Made by a program: the position numbers and the translations under genes
Source of the DNA: Asticcacaulis sp. MM231
GTDB taxonomy: Bacteria; Pseudomonadota; Alphaproteobacteria; Caulobacterales; Caulobacteraceae
Assembly: GCF_964186625.1 (NCBI RefSeq)
Contig: NZ_OZ075108.1
Span: forward strand, 1,240,001 to 1,304,000
DNA length: 64,000 nt
Direction of reading: 5' to 3'
In this document: one piece after another, positions 8,512 through 17,931 of the stretch
How positions within the stretch are numbered: the stretch's first letter is position 1
How the letters are laid out: each line of letters begins with the position of its first letter
The notes under the pieces: model-generated
Database searches by the model: none
What the model was told of the DNA's origin: nothing
Seen by the model: the letters and a program-made list of their open reading frames with translations, nothing else

Positions 8512-11496
8512 ATGACAAAGACACATGTAACCAGGAATCCCGTTCGTGAAATGCCGGGGGTGTCCAAGTATTTGCTGAAACGTTCGCTGCAATTTGCCTC
8601 GGCTTCGGTTGTGGCGCTTGCCCTGGCGACCGGCTGTGCCTACGCTCAGGCGGCAGACCCGGCTGCCGCGCCGGACGCGAAAGCCGATGACGGCACGGTC
8701 GTTGTCGTAACCGCCTCCCGCATCGTATCGCGTGGTTTTAAGGCACCCACGCCAACGACATCCATCAGTGCGACCGATATCGCCAATCAGGCGCAGCCCA
8801 ATATTTTCACCACGATCGTGCAATTACCGTCGCTGCAGGGATCGAGCGGCGTGGCCACCAATACGTTCAGCACGTCGAGCGGTCAGCAAGGGCTCAGCTC
8901 TTTTGCTCTGCGTGGCCTCGGCGTCAGCCGCACGCTGACCCTGCTCGATGGGCAACGCGTTGTGGCGGCCAATATCGGTACGGGTGCGCCAGACGTGAGC
9001 CTGTTCCCGCAATTACTGGTCAAGCGCGTTGATGTTGTCAATGGTGGCGCCTCCGCGTCCTGGGGCTCGGATGCCGTCGGCGGAGTAGTCAACTTCATCA
9101 CGGAAAAGCATTTCGAGGGCTTCAAGGGTAATATCGAGATTGGCGAGACGACCTATGGCGATGACAAGCAGGGTCTGTTCCAGGTCGCTTTTGGCAAGTC
9201 GTTCCTGAACAAGCGGCTGCACACCGAATTTGCCCTGGAATATCATCGTGAAGATGGTGTTCCGGCCGGCGACTTTGGCGAGAAGGCGGCCAACGGCCGC
9301 GACTGGTATCGCAGCTCGACCCTGGTCAATACGGGCATTACCAACAATGGGTCGCCGCAATTTGTATCGGTGGATCATGCGCAATCGATCACCTATTCCA
9401 AATACGGCCTCATCACGTCGGGCCCCCTGCAGGGCATTGCCTTTGATCAGAACGGCAATCCCTACAACTTCGTCTACGGCTCAAACGGCGTGCCACAAAA
9501 AAATGCCGCGGGCGGCGTCACGGGGTGCTACGTCGGCTTCTGCGTCGGCGGGGATACCTCTGCCAATGTCGGGGTGGGGGCTACGCTTCAATCGGGCATC
9601 ATTCGTACGAATTTCTACAACCGCACCTCCTTTGATCTCGATGCGGACAATGAGATCTATTTCACCATCAACATGGCCAAGGTGGATACGCACAACCAGC
9701 CCAACCCAGGCTTTACGGAGCCTGGCCTGACCATACAGTGTTCAAATCCGTATGTGCCGGCCTCCATCTCGGCCCAGTGTGCTTCGAACAGCATCACCAG
9801 TTTCAAGCTGGGAACGGTGACGCCGTTCCTGCCGAGCATCCGGGTCAATACCCAGCGTCAACAGGAGCGCTTCGTCATAGGGGCGGATGGCAAGTTCGAT
9901 GCCTTGGGAACGACATGGAACTATGATGCCTATTACACCCACGGTAAGGAAACGTCGGATATCAATGTCCACAATCTCTTGCTGAAAGCCCGCTTTACGG
10001 CGGCTATCAATGCTATCACTCTTGATGGCGCCATTGTTTGCGCCGATCCTGTCGCGCGCGCCAATGGCTGCCAGCCGATCAATGTGATTGGCAATCAGAC
10101 GCCAAGCGCATCGGCGATTGCTTACCTCCAGCCGGCTGTCGGCGCCTTTCAGCACACCGTCCAAACCCAGGACGTCGCCGCTGTGAGCGTGTCGGGTGAA
10201 CCGTTCTCGCTGTGGGCAGGCCCCGTCTCGGTGGCGTTTGGTGCAGAAGGGCGTCGCGAATGGTATCGTGCCGTGGCCGACCCTTACGGTAACGGCACCA
10301 CCAGTCCCTACAACGACGAATATCCGGCTGATCCTTTGCTGAGCACGAGTGGCGGCAATTTCTATGCCGGCAATTACCGCAACGGCACAGGCAGCTACAA
10401 TGTCGTTGAAGCTTTCCTCGAATTTAATGTGCCGCTGCTCAATTCGGATGCGCTGGGCCAACTCAACATGAACGCCGCCGGTCGCGCGGAAAAATATAGC
10501 ACCGCCGGGAACGCTGAGGCCTGGAAGGTCGGATTTACGTGGGATACGCCTTTCAGCGGACTGCGATTCCGCACCGTCAGGTCCCAGGACGTCAGGGCAC
10601 CTAACCTGAATGATCTGTTCGGTCCTACAACCTCAACCAACCTGCCGAACTTCACAAACCCCTTCAACAACACGACCCTGAGTGTATCGCAGAACTCGGG
10701 CTCGAACCCGAGCCTCAAGCCGGAAATTGCGCAAAACTTCAACTTCGGCGTTGTTCTGGCAAATCCTTCCTGGGCGCCGCGTTTCAATGCCTCGATCGAC
10801 TATTATGATATCAAGGTAACCGACGCGATCTCTTCCGGACCGAATGCGACCCAACTGGTGCAATACTGCTTTGACGGCTCCGTCCCGGCCGCCTGTGACA
10901 CGTTCGATCTGACGGGCCCCAACCCTTACGTCAATGTGGGCAGCATCAACGCCGCCTCTATCAGAACAAGTGGTGTTGATTACGAAATCAGCTATCAGGT
11001 GCCTCAGCCCCTGGGCCTTCAAGGCAGTCTGGTATTGCGGGGACTGGCCACCAACGTCCGTGATTTCACAACCACTCCCGGCTTGCCAGGCACCGTCGCC
11101 ACGCAATCGGCCGGGCAGAATACGGGGGCGACACCTGACTGGAAAGCCCTGTTCGTTCAAAGCTATACGACCGACACCTATAGCCTTACGCTTCAGGAAC
11201 GCTGGTTTAGTGATGGTGTATATGGCAACCAATACGTGGTCTGCTCTACGGCTTGCCCGGTTTCGACGTCTAACAACCCGACCATCGATAATAACACGAT
11301 GAAAGGGGCAACCTATGTGGATCTTGCCGGCTCCTACAATATTGGCAAAGGCGTCGTGGCCTATTTCAAGATCGATAACATGTTTGATGTTGCGCCTGTT
11401 CCATCGCCTCAGACGAATACAGGTCTCGATGTAAACCCGGCACTTTACGATACGGTCGGCCGTTTCTATCATGCCGGCTTGCGCTTCACGTTCTAG
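8512..11496 (+). CDS. TonB-dependent receptor
   Basis: A 994-aa outer-membrane active transporter. GGGAAGGA precedes the ATG. Signal peptide to about residue 47 (SVVALALATGCAYAQA), a TonB-box-like VVVVTASRI (about 63-71), a plug domain with FALRGLGVSRTLTLLDGQR and VDVVNGGASASWGSDAVGGVVNF, and a long barrel ending in the aromatic RFTF typical of barrel C-termini. It follows the GH43 gene, so it probably imports xylo- or glucurono-oligosaccharides. It differs from the receptor at window start in lacking the carboxypeptidase-like domain. Substrate is inferred from context. Confidence 0.92.
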   Translation: MTKTHVTRNPVREMPGVSKYLLKRSLQFASASVVALALATGCAYAQAADPAAAPDAKADDGTVVVVTASRIVSRGFKAPTPTTSISATDIANQAQPNIFTTIVQLPSLQGSSGVATNTFSTSSGQQGLSSFALRGLGVSRTLTLLDGQRVVAANIGTGAPDVSLFPQLLVKRVDVVNGGASASWGSDAVGGVVNFITEKHFEGFKGNIEIGETTYGDDKQGLFQVAFGKSFLNKRLHTEFALEYHREDGVPAGDFGEKAANGRDWYRSSTLVNTGITNNGSPQFVSVDHAQSITYSKYGLITSGPLQGIAFDQNGNPYNFVYGSNGVPQKNAAGGVTGCYVGFCVGGDTSANVGVGATLQSGIIRTNFYNRTSFDLDADNEIYFTINMAKVDTHNQPNPGFTEPGLTIQCSNPYVPASISAQCASNSITSFKLGTVTPFLPSIRVNTQRQQERFVIGADGKFDALGTTWNYDAYYTHGKETSDINVHNLLLKARFTAAINAITLDGAIVCADPVARANGCQPINVIGNQTPSASAIAYLQPAVGAFQHTVQTQDVAAVSVSGEPFSLWAGPVSVAFGAEGRREWYRAVADPYGNGTTSPYNDEYPADPLLSTSGGNFYAGNYRNGTGSYNVVEAFLEFNVPLLNSDALGQLNMNAAGRAEKYSTAGNAEAWKVGFTWDTPFSGLRFRTVRSQDVRAPNLNDLFGPTTSTNLPNFTNPFNNTTLSVSQNSGSNPSLKPEIAQNFNFGVVLANPSWAPRFNASIDYYDIKVTDAISSGPNATQLVQYCFDGSVPAACDTFDLTGPNPYVNVGSINAASIRTSGVDYEISYQVPQPLGLQGSLVLRGLATNVRDFTTTPGLPGTVATQSAGQNTGATPDWKALFVQSYTTDTYSLTLQERWFSDGVYGNQYVVCSTACPVSTSNNPTIDNNTMKGATYVDLAGSYNIGKGVVAYFKIDNMFDVAPVPSPQTNTGLDVNPALYDTVGRFYHAGLRFTF

Positions 11497-11505
11497 CCTG
11501 GATGG

Positions 11506-11533
11506 ATCTCCGCCGCAAACGCGCGGCGGAGAT
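11506..11533 (+). terminator. hairpin after TonB receptor
   Basis: ATCTCCGCCGC pairs perfectly with GCGGCGGAGAT across a 6-nt loop, ten bases after the receptor stop. It has no strong T run, so it may be a weak terminator or an mRNA-end stabiliser. Confidence 0.5.
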
Positions 11534-11586
11534 TGACCTTATGTGGCAAGCGGATAGCATGCCCTTTCTGTTTGATGTCTGACTGC

Positions 11587-11617
11587 CGCTCCAGACGTAA
11601 AGTCTGGAGCGCAAGAT
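11587..11617 (+). terminator. second hairpin, rho-independent-like
   Basis: A ten-base-pair stem (CGCTCCAGAC / GTCTGGAGCG, loop GTAAA) is followed by CAAGATATTTTTG. It separates the receptor from the gluconate permease gene. Confidence 0.6.
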
Positions 11618-11755
11618 ATTTTTGTACGTCATGAAAGTTATTACCTCGATCGGGGCATGTGGCCGTTGATCAAGCCATACCCCTTGTCAGACATTTTACC
11701 GCCGACTCAAACAAACCGCCTGCAACGTCCTGGACTTCCAATAGCGAGCGCCTGA

Positions 11756-13112
11756 ATGATCATCTCCATCACCACAGACACTTCAGGAACGGTCTGGCAA
11801 CTGACGGCCGTAGTGATCGCGGTCCTGAGTCTTGTTGCCATGATAGGGTGGGGCAAGATGCAGCCGCTCCTGGCGTTTGTGATCGCGTCGATTGGCGCAG
11901 CGCTACTCTTGCAGATGCCCCTGGACACTATCCCCAAGTCGATTGAAAAAGGCATTGGCGAAATGCTTGGGTCGCTGGCCGTGCTTTTGGCCCTGGGCGC
12001 CATTTTCGGTAAAATGATTGCTGATTCCGGCGCGGCGCAAAAAATAGCCTCCGTGCTGATCAAGGCCTTTGGCGCATCGCGCATGAGCCTTGCCCTGGCC
12101 CTGACGGGTTTTGTGGTTGGCATCCCCCTGTTTTATAATGTTGGCTTCGTGTTGCTGGCACCTTTGGTTTTCTCGCTCGGCAGGCAGTCGGGTAAGTCCC
12201 TGGTGTGGCTCGCGATTCCGCTTATGGCTGGCCTGTCGGTGGCCCACGGCTTCCTGCCGCCGCACCCATCCCCCACCGCCATCGTGCCCATGCTGGGGGG
12301 CGACCTGGGATTGACGTTGCTTTACGGTCTGGCTGTGGGCATCCCGACGGTGCTGATCGCCGGGCCGGCCTTTGCCATGACGGTTGGGAAAATTGCCGCC
12401 CATCCGCCTGAATTGTTCGTAAGCCCTCCTGTAAGCGATCAGGATCTGCCAAGCGCTTTCAATGCGTTCGGCACAGCCCTCCTGCCGGTGGTGCTGTTGT
12501 CCGGCGCGACCGCGCTCAGCTATTCAGGGCTGGTGGCGGAGGCTTACAAACCCCTTGTCGCCTTTGTCAGCCATCCTATCCTCGTCATGCTGATTGCGGT
12601 GATGGTCGCCAGTCTCAGCCTGGGCATGTGCCGGGGAACAGGGTTCCGACACCTGATGGAAAAATCGGGGAGCGCGCTACGTGAAATCGCGCCGATCCTG
12701 CTCATTATTGCCGGCGCCGGGGCGCTTAAGCAAATCCTCATCGACAGCGGCGTGAGCGCGGTGCTCGGCAGCGTTATGCAGACCCTGCCTCTGCCGCCTC
12801 TTGTTCTGGGCTGGCTGATTGCGGGCGCCATCCGCGTGTCGCTGGGGTCGGCGACCGTCGCTGGGCTGACGGCGGCCGGGCTTGTGGCGCCTCTGGTGGC
12901 GTCGTCCGGCGTCAACCCGAACCTGATGGTTCTGGCCGTAGGCGCAGGGAGCCTGATGTTCAGCCACGTCAATGACTTCGGGTTTCTGGATGTTCAAGGA
13001 ATATTTCGGCCTGTCGGTCAAGGACACCCTCAGAACCTGGACCTTGATGGAGGGGCTCGTGGGCATTGTCGGATTGATCTGCGTTCTCGTGCTGAACCAG
13101 TTTGTCGGATGA
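11756..13112 (+). pseudogene. GntP/GntT-family gluconate:H+ symporter, frameshifted near 3' end
   Basis: Inner-membrane permease for gluconate or a related sugar acid. It has many hydrophobic segments and typical GntP motifs (PLFYNVGFVLLAPLVF, HGFLPPHPSPTAI, RVSLGSATVAGLTAAG, GSLMFSHVND). An extra T in GGGTTTCTGG (12983-12985) shifts the frame after SHVNDFGF, so as read it ends at 13117 with an unrelated tail. Removing one T gives FWMFKEYFGLSVKDTLRTW and a normal last membrane helix ending at 13112 (452 codons, usual length). It fits the sugar-acid theme of the preceding locus. Likely functional if the T is an error. Confidence 0.85.
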
Positions 13113-13174
13113 CATAACAAGGCCCGCACAGGGCGCGTGACACCTATACAAAATCTATACGCGGCCGATCCGGC

Positions 13175-13192
13175 TTTATACACTACCTATAT
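13175..13192 (+). promoter_or_regulatory. candidate KdpE-type operator
   Basis: TTTATACACTACCTATAT lies about 55 nt upstream of the first gene of the kdp operon. It loosely resembles the T-rich direct-repeat site bound by KdpE in E. coli. The match is partial and the assignment is inference. Confidence 0.25.
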
Positions 13193-13245
13193 GTGATCGC
13201 GTCTAAAGCACCTGCAGTCCATCAGACCTCCAGGAGGCTTTCGTC

Positions 13246-13341
13246 ATGACTTTTATCTATCTCGCGGGCGGGGTGGCGTTTTTCGTCGTCTGCGCCCTTT
13301 TTGTGGGCCTGTGCGAACGCCTGCGGGAGAGCGGCCAATGA
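13246..13341 (+). CDS. 31-aa single-pass membrane peptide leading the kdp operon
   Basis: MTFIYLAGGVAFFVVCAL followed by a polar tail (CERLRESGQ). AGGAGG at 13231-13236 is ideally placed, and its stop overlaps the kdpF start (ATGA), so it is probably a real, translationally coupled gene. One transmembrane helix with a charged C-terminus. Function unknown. It could be a second KdpF-like stabilising peptide of the KdpFABC pump or a regulator. Too short for ordinary gene finders. Confidence 0.65.
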   Translation: MTFIYLAGGVAFFVVCALFVGLCERLRESGQ

Positions 13342-13430
13342 CCGCGCTCTATATCGGCGCCGGGGTCATCGTCGTGGCCCTGCTGGGCTACCTGCTGGTC
13401 GCCCTCATCAAACCCGAAATTTTCCCTTAA
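13338..13430 (+). CDS. kdpF: KdpF subunit of potassium-transporting ATPase
   Basis: A 30-aa single-helix peptide (MTALYIGAGVIVVALLGYLL, then VALIKPEIFP). The conserved ending LIKPE(I/F)FP and its place 12 nt before kdpA identify KdpF, which stabilises the KdpABC complex in the inner membrane. It overlaps the preceding 31-aa gene by four bases. Confidence 0.85.
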   Translation: MTALYIGAGVIVVALLGYLLVALIKPEIFP

Positions 13431-13442
13431 ATCGAGACGACA

Positions 13443-15173
13443 ATGTCCCAATTTATCACGGGCAATAGCTGGTTGCAGCTTGCCCTCTATATGGTCGTGC
13501 TGCTGGCGTGCGTTGTGCCGCTGGGCGGCTACATGGCCAAGGTTTTCCAGGGTGAAAAGACCTTTATGTCGCCGGTGCTCGGCTGGCTGGAAAACGGTTT
13601 CTACGCCTTAAGCGGCATTGATCGCGATAAGGATATGAGCTGGAAAGACTATGCCATCGCCACGCTTGTCTTTTCGGCGCTTAGTTTTGTTGTTCTCTAC
13701 CTGATCCTCATCTTCCAGAACCTGCTGCCGCTTAACCCGCAGAAACTGCCCGGTCTGACGCCGGACCTGTCGTTCAATACGGCCGTCAGCTTCGTCACCA
13801 ACACCAACTGGCAATCCTATGTCGGCGAAGCCGTCATGAGCTATTTCAGCCAGATGGTCGGCCTGACCGTGCAGAACTTCGTCACCCCGGCCGTCGGCCT
13901 GGCGGTCATGATCGCGCTGATCCGCGGACTTTCCCGCAAATCGGCCGCAGGTATCGGCAACTTCTGGGTCGATATGGTCCGCGCCAATCTCTATGTGCTC
14001 CTGCCTCTGGCGCTGGTTCTCGCCGTCATTCTGGGCTCACAAGGCGTAATCCAGAATTTCGGCACCTATGTCACCGCGCACGGCCTGCAAGGCGCCGACC
14101 AGACCCTCGCCATGGGGCCGGTGGCCAGCCAGGAAGCCATCAAGATGCTCGGCACCAATGGCGGCGGTTTCTTCAACACCAACTCCGCCCATCCGTTCGA
14201 GAACCCGACCCCTCTCACCAACTTCCTCGAAATGCTGGCCATCCTGCTGATTCCGGCGGCGTGCTGCCATACCTTTGGTGTGATGGTGAAGGACAAACGT
14301 CAGGGCTTCGCCGTTCTGGCCGCCATGACTATCATCTTCGTGCCTCTGGTGCTGCTGTGCGTCTCGGCCGAACAATCGGGCAATCCGCACTTCAATGCCC
14401 TGCATGTCGATCAGGTTGCCAGTGCTGTTCAATCCGGCGGTAATATGGAAGGCAAGGAAACGCGCTTTGGCATCACCAACTCGGCCCTTTGGGCCTCCGC
14501 CACCACAGCGGCCTCGAATGGCTCGGTCAATGCCATGCACGACAGCTTTACCCCCATGGGCGGTTTCGTACCGCTGCTGCTGATGAAGTTCGGCGAAGTC
14601 ATCTACGGTGGCGTCGGTTCAGGCCTCTACGGTATGCTGATCTTCGTCATCCTGTCGGTATTCATTGCCGGCCTGATGGTGGGGCGCACGCCGGAATATC
14701 TCGGCAAGAAGATCCAGGCGTTCGAGATCAAGATGGCGTCGGTCGCCATGCTGGCCCCATGCGTTTTCGTCCTCATCGGCACCGCCATCGCGGTCATGGG
14801 CAAGGACGGGCAGGCGGGCATCTATAATCCCGGCGCGCAAGGCTTCTCCGAAGTGCTTTACGCCTTCACCTCGGCCACCAACAACAATGGCTCGGCTTTT
14901 GCCGGCCTCAGTGCCAACACGCCCTTCTACAATGCGGCGCTCGGTCTCTGCATGTTGTTTGGCCGTTTCTTCATCATCATCCCCGTTCTGGCCATCGCCG
15001 GTTCGCTGGCGGCTAAGAAGACCGTGCCTGTGTCTGCCGGCACGCTGCCGACCCATACCCCGCTGTTTATCGCGGTCCTGGTCGGCATCATCCTTATTGT
15101 CGGTGTCCTGACCTATGCGCCTACGCTCGCGCTTGGCCCGGTCGTCGAACACTTCAATATGATCAAGGGCTAA
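13443..15173 (+). CDS. kdpA: potassium-transporting ATPase subunit KdpA
   Basis: A 576-aa channel-like subunit that binds and translocates K+ in the high-affinity KdpFABC pump. Multiple membrane spans. The selectivity-filter-type loops are recognisable: [50 protein letters not shown] and [12 protein letters not shown]. Normal length for the family. Lies 12 nt after kdpF and 4 nt before kdpB in one operon. Confidence 0.96.
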   Translation: MSQFITGNSWLQLALYMVVLLACVVPLGGYMAKVFQGEKTFMSPVLGWLENGFYALSGIDRDKDMSWKDYAIATLVFSALSFVVLYLILIFQNLLPLNPQKLPGLTPDLSFNTAVSFVTNTNWQSYVGEAVMSYFSQMVGLTVQNFVTPAVGLAVMIALIRGLSRKSAAGIGNFWVDMVRANLYVLLPLALVLAVILGSQGVIQNFGTYVTAHGLQGADQTLAMGPVASQEAIKMLGTNGGGFFNTNSAHPFENPTPLTNFLEMLAILLIPAACCHTFGVMVKDKRQGFAVLAAMTIIFVPLVLLCVSAEQSGNPHFNALHVDQVASAVQSGGNMEGKETRFGITNSALWASATTAASNGSVNAMHDSFTPMGGFVPLLLMKFGEVIYGGVGSGLYGMLIFVILSVFIAGLMVGRTPEYLGKKIQAFEIKMASVAMLAPCVFVLIGTAIAVMGKDGQAGIYNPGAQGFSEVLYAFTSATNNNGSAFAGLSANTPFYNAALGLCMLFGRFFIIIPVLAIAGSLAAKKTVPVSAGTLPTHTPLFIAVLVGIILIVGVLTYAPTLALGPVVEHFNMIKG

Positions 15174-15177
15174 TCCC

Positions 15178-17269
15178 ATGTCCGCTACATCAACCAAAAA
15201 GACTGGATTATTTGAGGGAGCCGACCTCGGCTCCGTCTTCAAGAACTCAATCCTCCGTCTCAATCCTGTCTATCAGGCCCGTAACCCGGTCATGTTCCTG
15301 GTGTTCGTGGGCTCGATCATCACGACCGGCATCTTCGCCGTCATGCTCGTCAAGCCCGACAGCGTGATCGGTGGCGGCCAGCCCCTGTGGTTCGTCGGTC
15401 TGATCACCTTCTGGCTTTGGTTCACGCTCCTGTTCGCCAACTTTGCCGAGGCTATTGCCGAAGGCAAGGGCAAGGCGCAGGCCGACTCGCTCAAGAAATC
15501 GCGCCGCGATGTGCCGGCCAAGAAGCTGGTCAAGGGCACGGATCGCAGCAAGTTCCAGTCGATCGCCGCCAACACCCTGCGCAAAGGCGATATCATCGTT
15601 GTCGAGGCCGGTGACTTCGTGCCGTCCGACGGTCAGGTCATTGAAGGCATAGCCTCGGTCGATGAAAGCGCCGTGACGGGTGAGTTGGCGCCTGTCATCC
15701 GCGAATTGGGCGGCGACCGCGATGCCGTGACCGGCGGCACGCGCGTGCTGTCTGACTGGATCGTAGTGCGCGTCACCTCCGATCCGGGTGAAAGCTTCCT
15801 CGATCGCATGATCAGCCTGGTCGAATTGGCCAAGCGCCAGAAAACGCCGAACGAGATCGCCTTGTCGATCCTGCTGGCAGCGCTGACCATCATCTTCCTG
15901 CTGGTCTGCGCGACCCTGCTGCCGTTCTCTCTGTTCGGCGTCGAGCGCGCCGGTTCCGGTACGGTCATCACGATTACCGTCCTGATCGCGCTTTTGGTTT
16001 GCCTGATCCCGACCACCATCGGCGGGCTTCTGTCAGCCATCGGTATTTCGGGGATGCAGCGCCTGATCAAGGCCAATGTCATCGCCACCTCCGGCCGCGC
16101 CGTCGAAGCCGCCGGCGACGTCAATGTCCTGCTGCTTGACAAGACCGGCACCATCACCTTCGGCAACCGTCAGGCGGTCGAGTTCTTCGCTGGCCCTGGC
16201 GTCACCCAGCAACAACTGGCCGAAGCCGCCGAGCTGTCATCGCTGGCCGACGAAACGCCGGAAGGCCGCTCCATCGTGGTGCTGGCGCGCAAGTTGTTTG
16301 GCCTGCCCGACAAGGATATCCAGTCGCTCAAGGCCGAGTTCATTCCGTTCAGCGCCGAACAGCGCGTGTCGGGAATCGTCATCAATGAACGTCATATCCT
16401 GAAAGGCGCCGGTGACGCCATTGCCAAGCTGGTGGCCCTGAAAGGTGGCCACATACCGCACGAAGTAACCGTCCAGATCGAAGATATCGCTCGCAAGGGC
16501 GGCACCCCGCTGACCGTCGCCGAGGGCAATCAGGTGCTGGGCGTGGTTTACCTCAAGGACATTGTCAAGCCGGGCATAAAGGCGCGACTGGCCGACCTGC
16601 GCAAGATGGGCATCAAGTCGGTAATGATCACCGGCGACAATCCCCTGACCGCCGCCGCCATCGCCTCCGAAGCGGGTGTCGATGACTTCCTCGCCCAGGC
16701 GACGCCGGAGACCAAGCTTAAATATATCCGGCAGATGCAGGAGGGCGGCGAACTGGTCGCCATGGTGGGAGATGGCACCAACGATGCCCCGGCGCTGGCC
16801 CAGTCCGACGTGGCGGTGGCGATGAATTCCGGCACTCAGGCCGCGAAGGAAGCCGGCAATATGGTCGATCTTGACTTCTGATCCGACCAAGCTGATCGAG
16901 ATCGTCGAGATCGGCAAGCAACTCCTGATGACGCGCGGTTCGCTGACGACCTTCTCGATTGCCAACGATCTGGCCAAGTATTTCGCCATCATTCCGGCGG
17001 CGTTTGCCACCACCTATCCGGTGCTTGGCGCGCTCAATGTGATGCACCTGGCCTCGCCGCAAAGCGCCATCCTGGCAGCGGTCATCTTCAACGCCCTGAT
17101 CATCATCGCGCTCGTGCCTCTGGCCCTGAAAGGCGTCAAATACCGCGCCGAACCGGCCGCCAAAATGCTCTCGCGCAATATGTTCGTCTATGGCCTCGGT
17201 GGCATCATCGCGCCCTTTATCGGCATCAAGCTGATCGATATGGCGCTGGCGGCTGTTGGCCTGGCTTAG
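15178..17269 (+). pseudogene. kdpB: potassium-transporting ATPase subunit KdpB, frameshifted
   Basis: Catalytic P-type ATPase subunit of KdpFABC. The phosphorylated Asp321 in DKTGTITFG, the actuator motif ESAVTGE and the hinge [14 protein letters not shown] are all intact. One extra T at 16876-16877 (GACTTCTGA instead of GACTCTGA) creates a stop at 16879-16881 after VDLD. The remaining 130 residues ([20 protein letters not shown] onward, the last three membrane helices) lie in the next frame and end at 17269. Corrected length is about 696 aa, normal for KdpB. As read, the pump could not work, yet every other kdp gene is intact, so a sequence error is the simplest reading. Confidence 0.93.
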
Positions 17270-17343
17270 CCACTCCAACAGATTTTAGTTGCGCTACCGC
17301 TGCGCTGCTTGAGCGCGGCGGTCTGGCATAAGGAACCTCAAAC

Positions 17344-17931
17344 ATGAAAACCCTCGTTTCAAACCTGCGGCCGGCCCTGACCCTGACGGTCCTGCTCACC
17401 CTCCTGCTGGGTGTCGGCTATCCGCTCTTGACCACCGGCATACTGCACTTCGGTTTTACAAGCCAGGCCGAAGGCAGCCTGATCCGCGAAGAAAGCGGTC
17501 GTGTCATCGGCTCACGCCTGATCGGACAGAATTTCGACCAGCCGCAATATGTCTGGGGACGCCTGTCCGCCACCGGCACGGCGCCCTATAACGCCGGCGG
17601 GTCTTCCGGCTCCAACCTCGGCGTCAACAATCCGGCGCTGACAGATGCGGTCAAGGCGCGCATCGCCGCGCTGAGGGCCGCCGATCCCGACAATGTCGCA
17701 CCGGTCCCGGTCGATCTGGTCACCGCGTCCGGCTCCGGCCTCGATCCGGACATCACACCGGCGGCGGCGCTCTATCAGGTCGACCGCGTGGCGAAGGCGC
17801 GCGGTATGACCGACGATCAGGTGAAAGCTCTGATCCGCAAGTCGTCCTATAACCGCACCTTCAACATTCTGGGCGAACCGCGCGTCAATGTGTTAGAGCT
17901 CAATCTGAGGCTTGATGGAAAGCTTAAGTGA
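17344..17931 (+). CDS. kdpC: potassium-transporting ATPase subunit KdpC
   Basis: A 195-aa subunit anchored by one N-terminal helix ([20 protein letters not shown]) with a periplasmic domain. Family motifs include [18 protein letters not shown]-like [10 protein letters not shown], and [15 protein letters not shown]. It supports K+ affinity of the complex. The stop overlaps the GTG start of kdpD. Confidence 0.95.
   Translation: MKTLVSNLRPALTLTVLLTLLLGVGYPLLTTGILHFGFTSQAEGSLIREESGRVIGSRLIGQNFDQPQYVWGRLSATGTAPYNAGGSSGSNLGVNNPALTDAVKARIAALRAADPDNVAPVPVDLVTASGSGLDPDITPAAALYQVDRVAKARGMTDDQVKALIRKSSYNRTFNILGEPRVNVLELNLRLDGKLK

Noticed and set aside
16871..16890. Programmed ribosomal frameshift in kdpB
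   Set aside because: There is no slippery heptamer and no downstream structure I can see. Three other genes show the same kind of single extra T, and kdpB in other species is a single frame.
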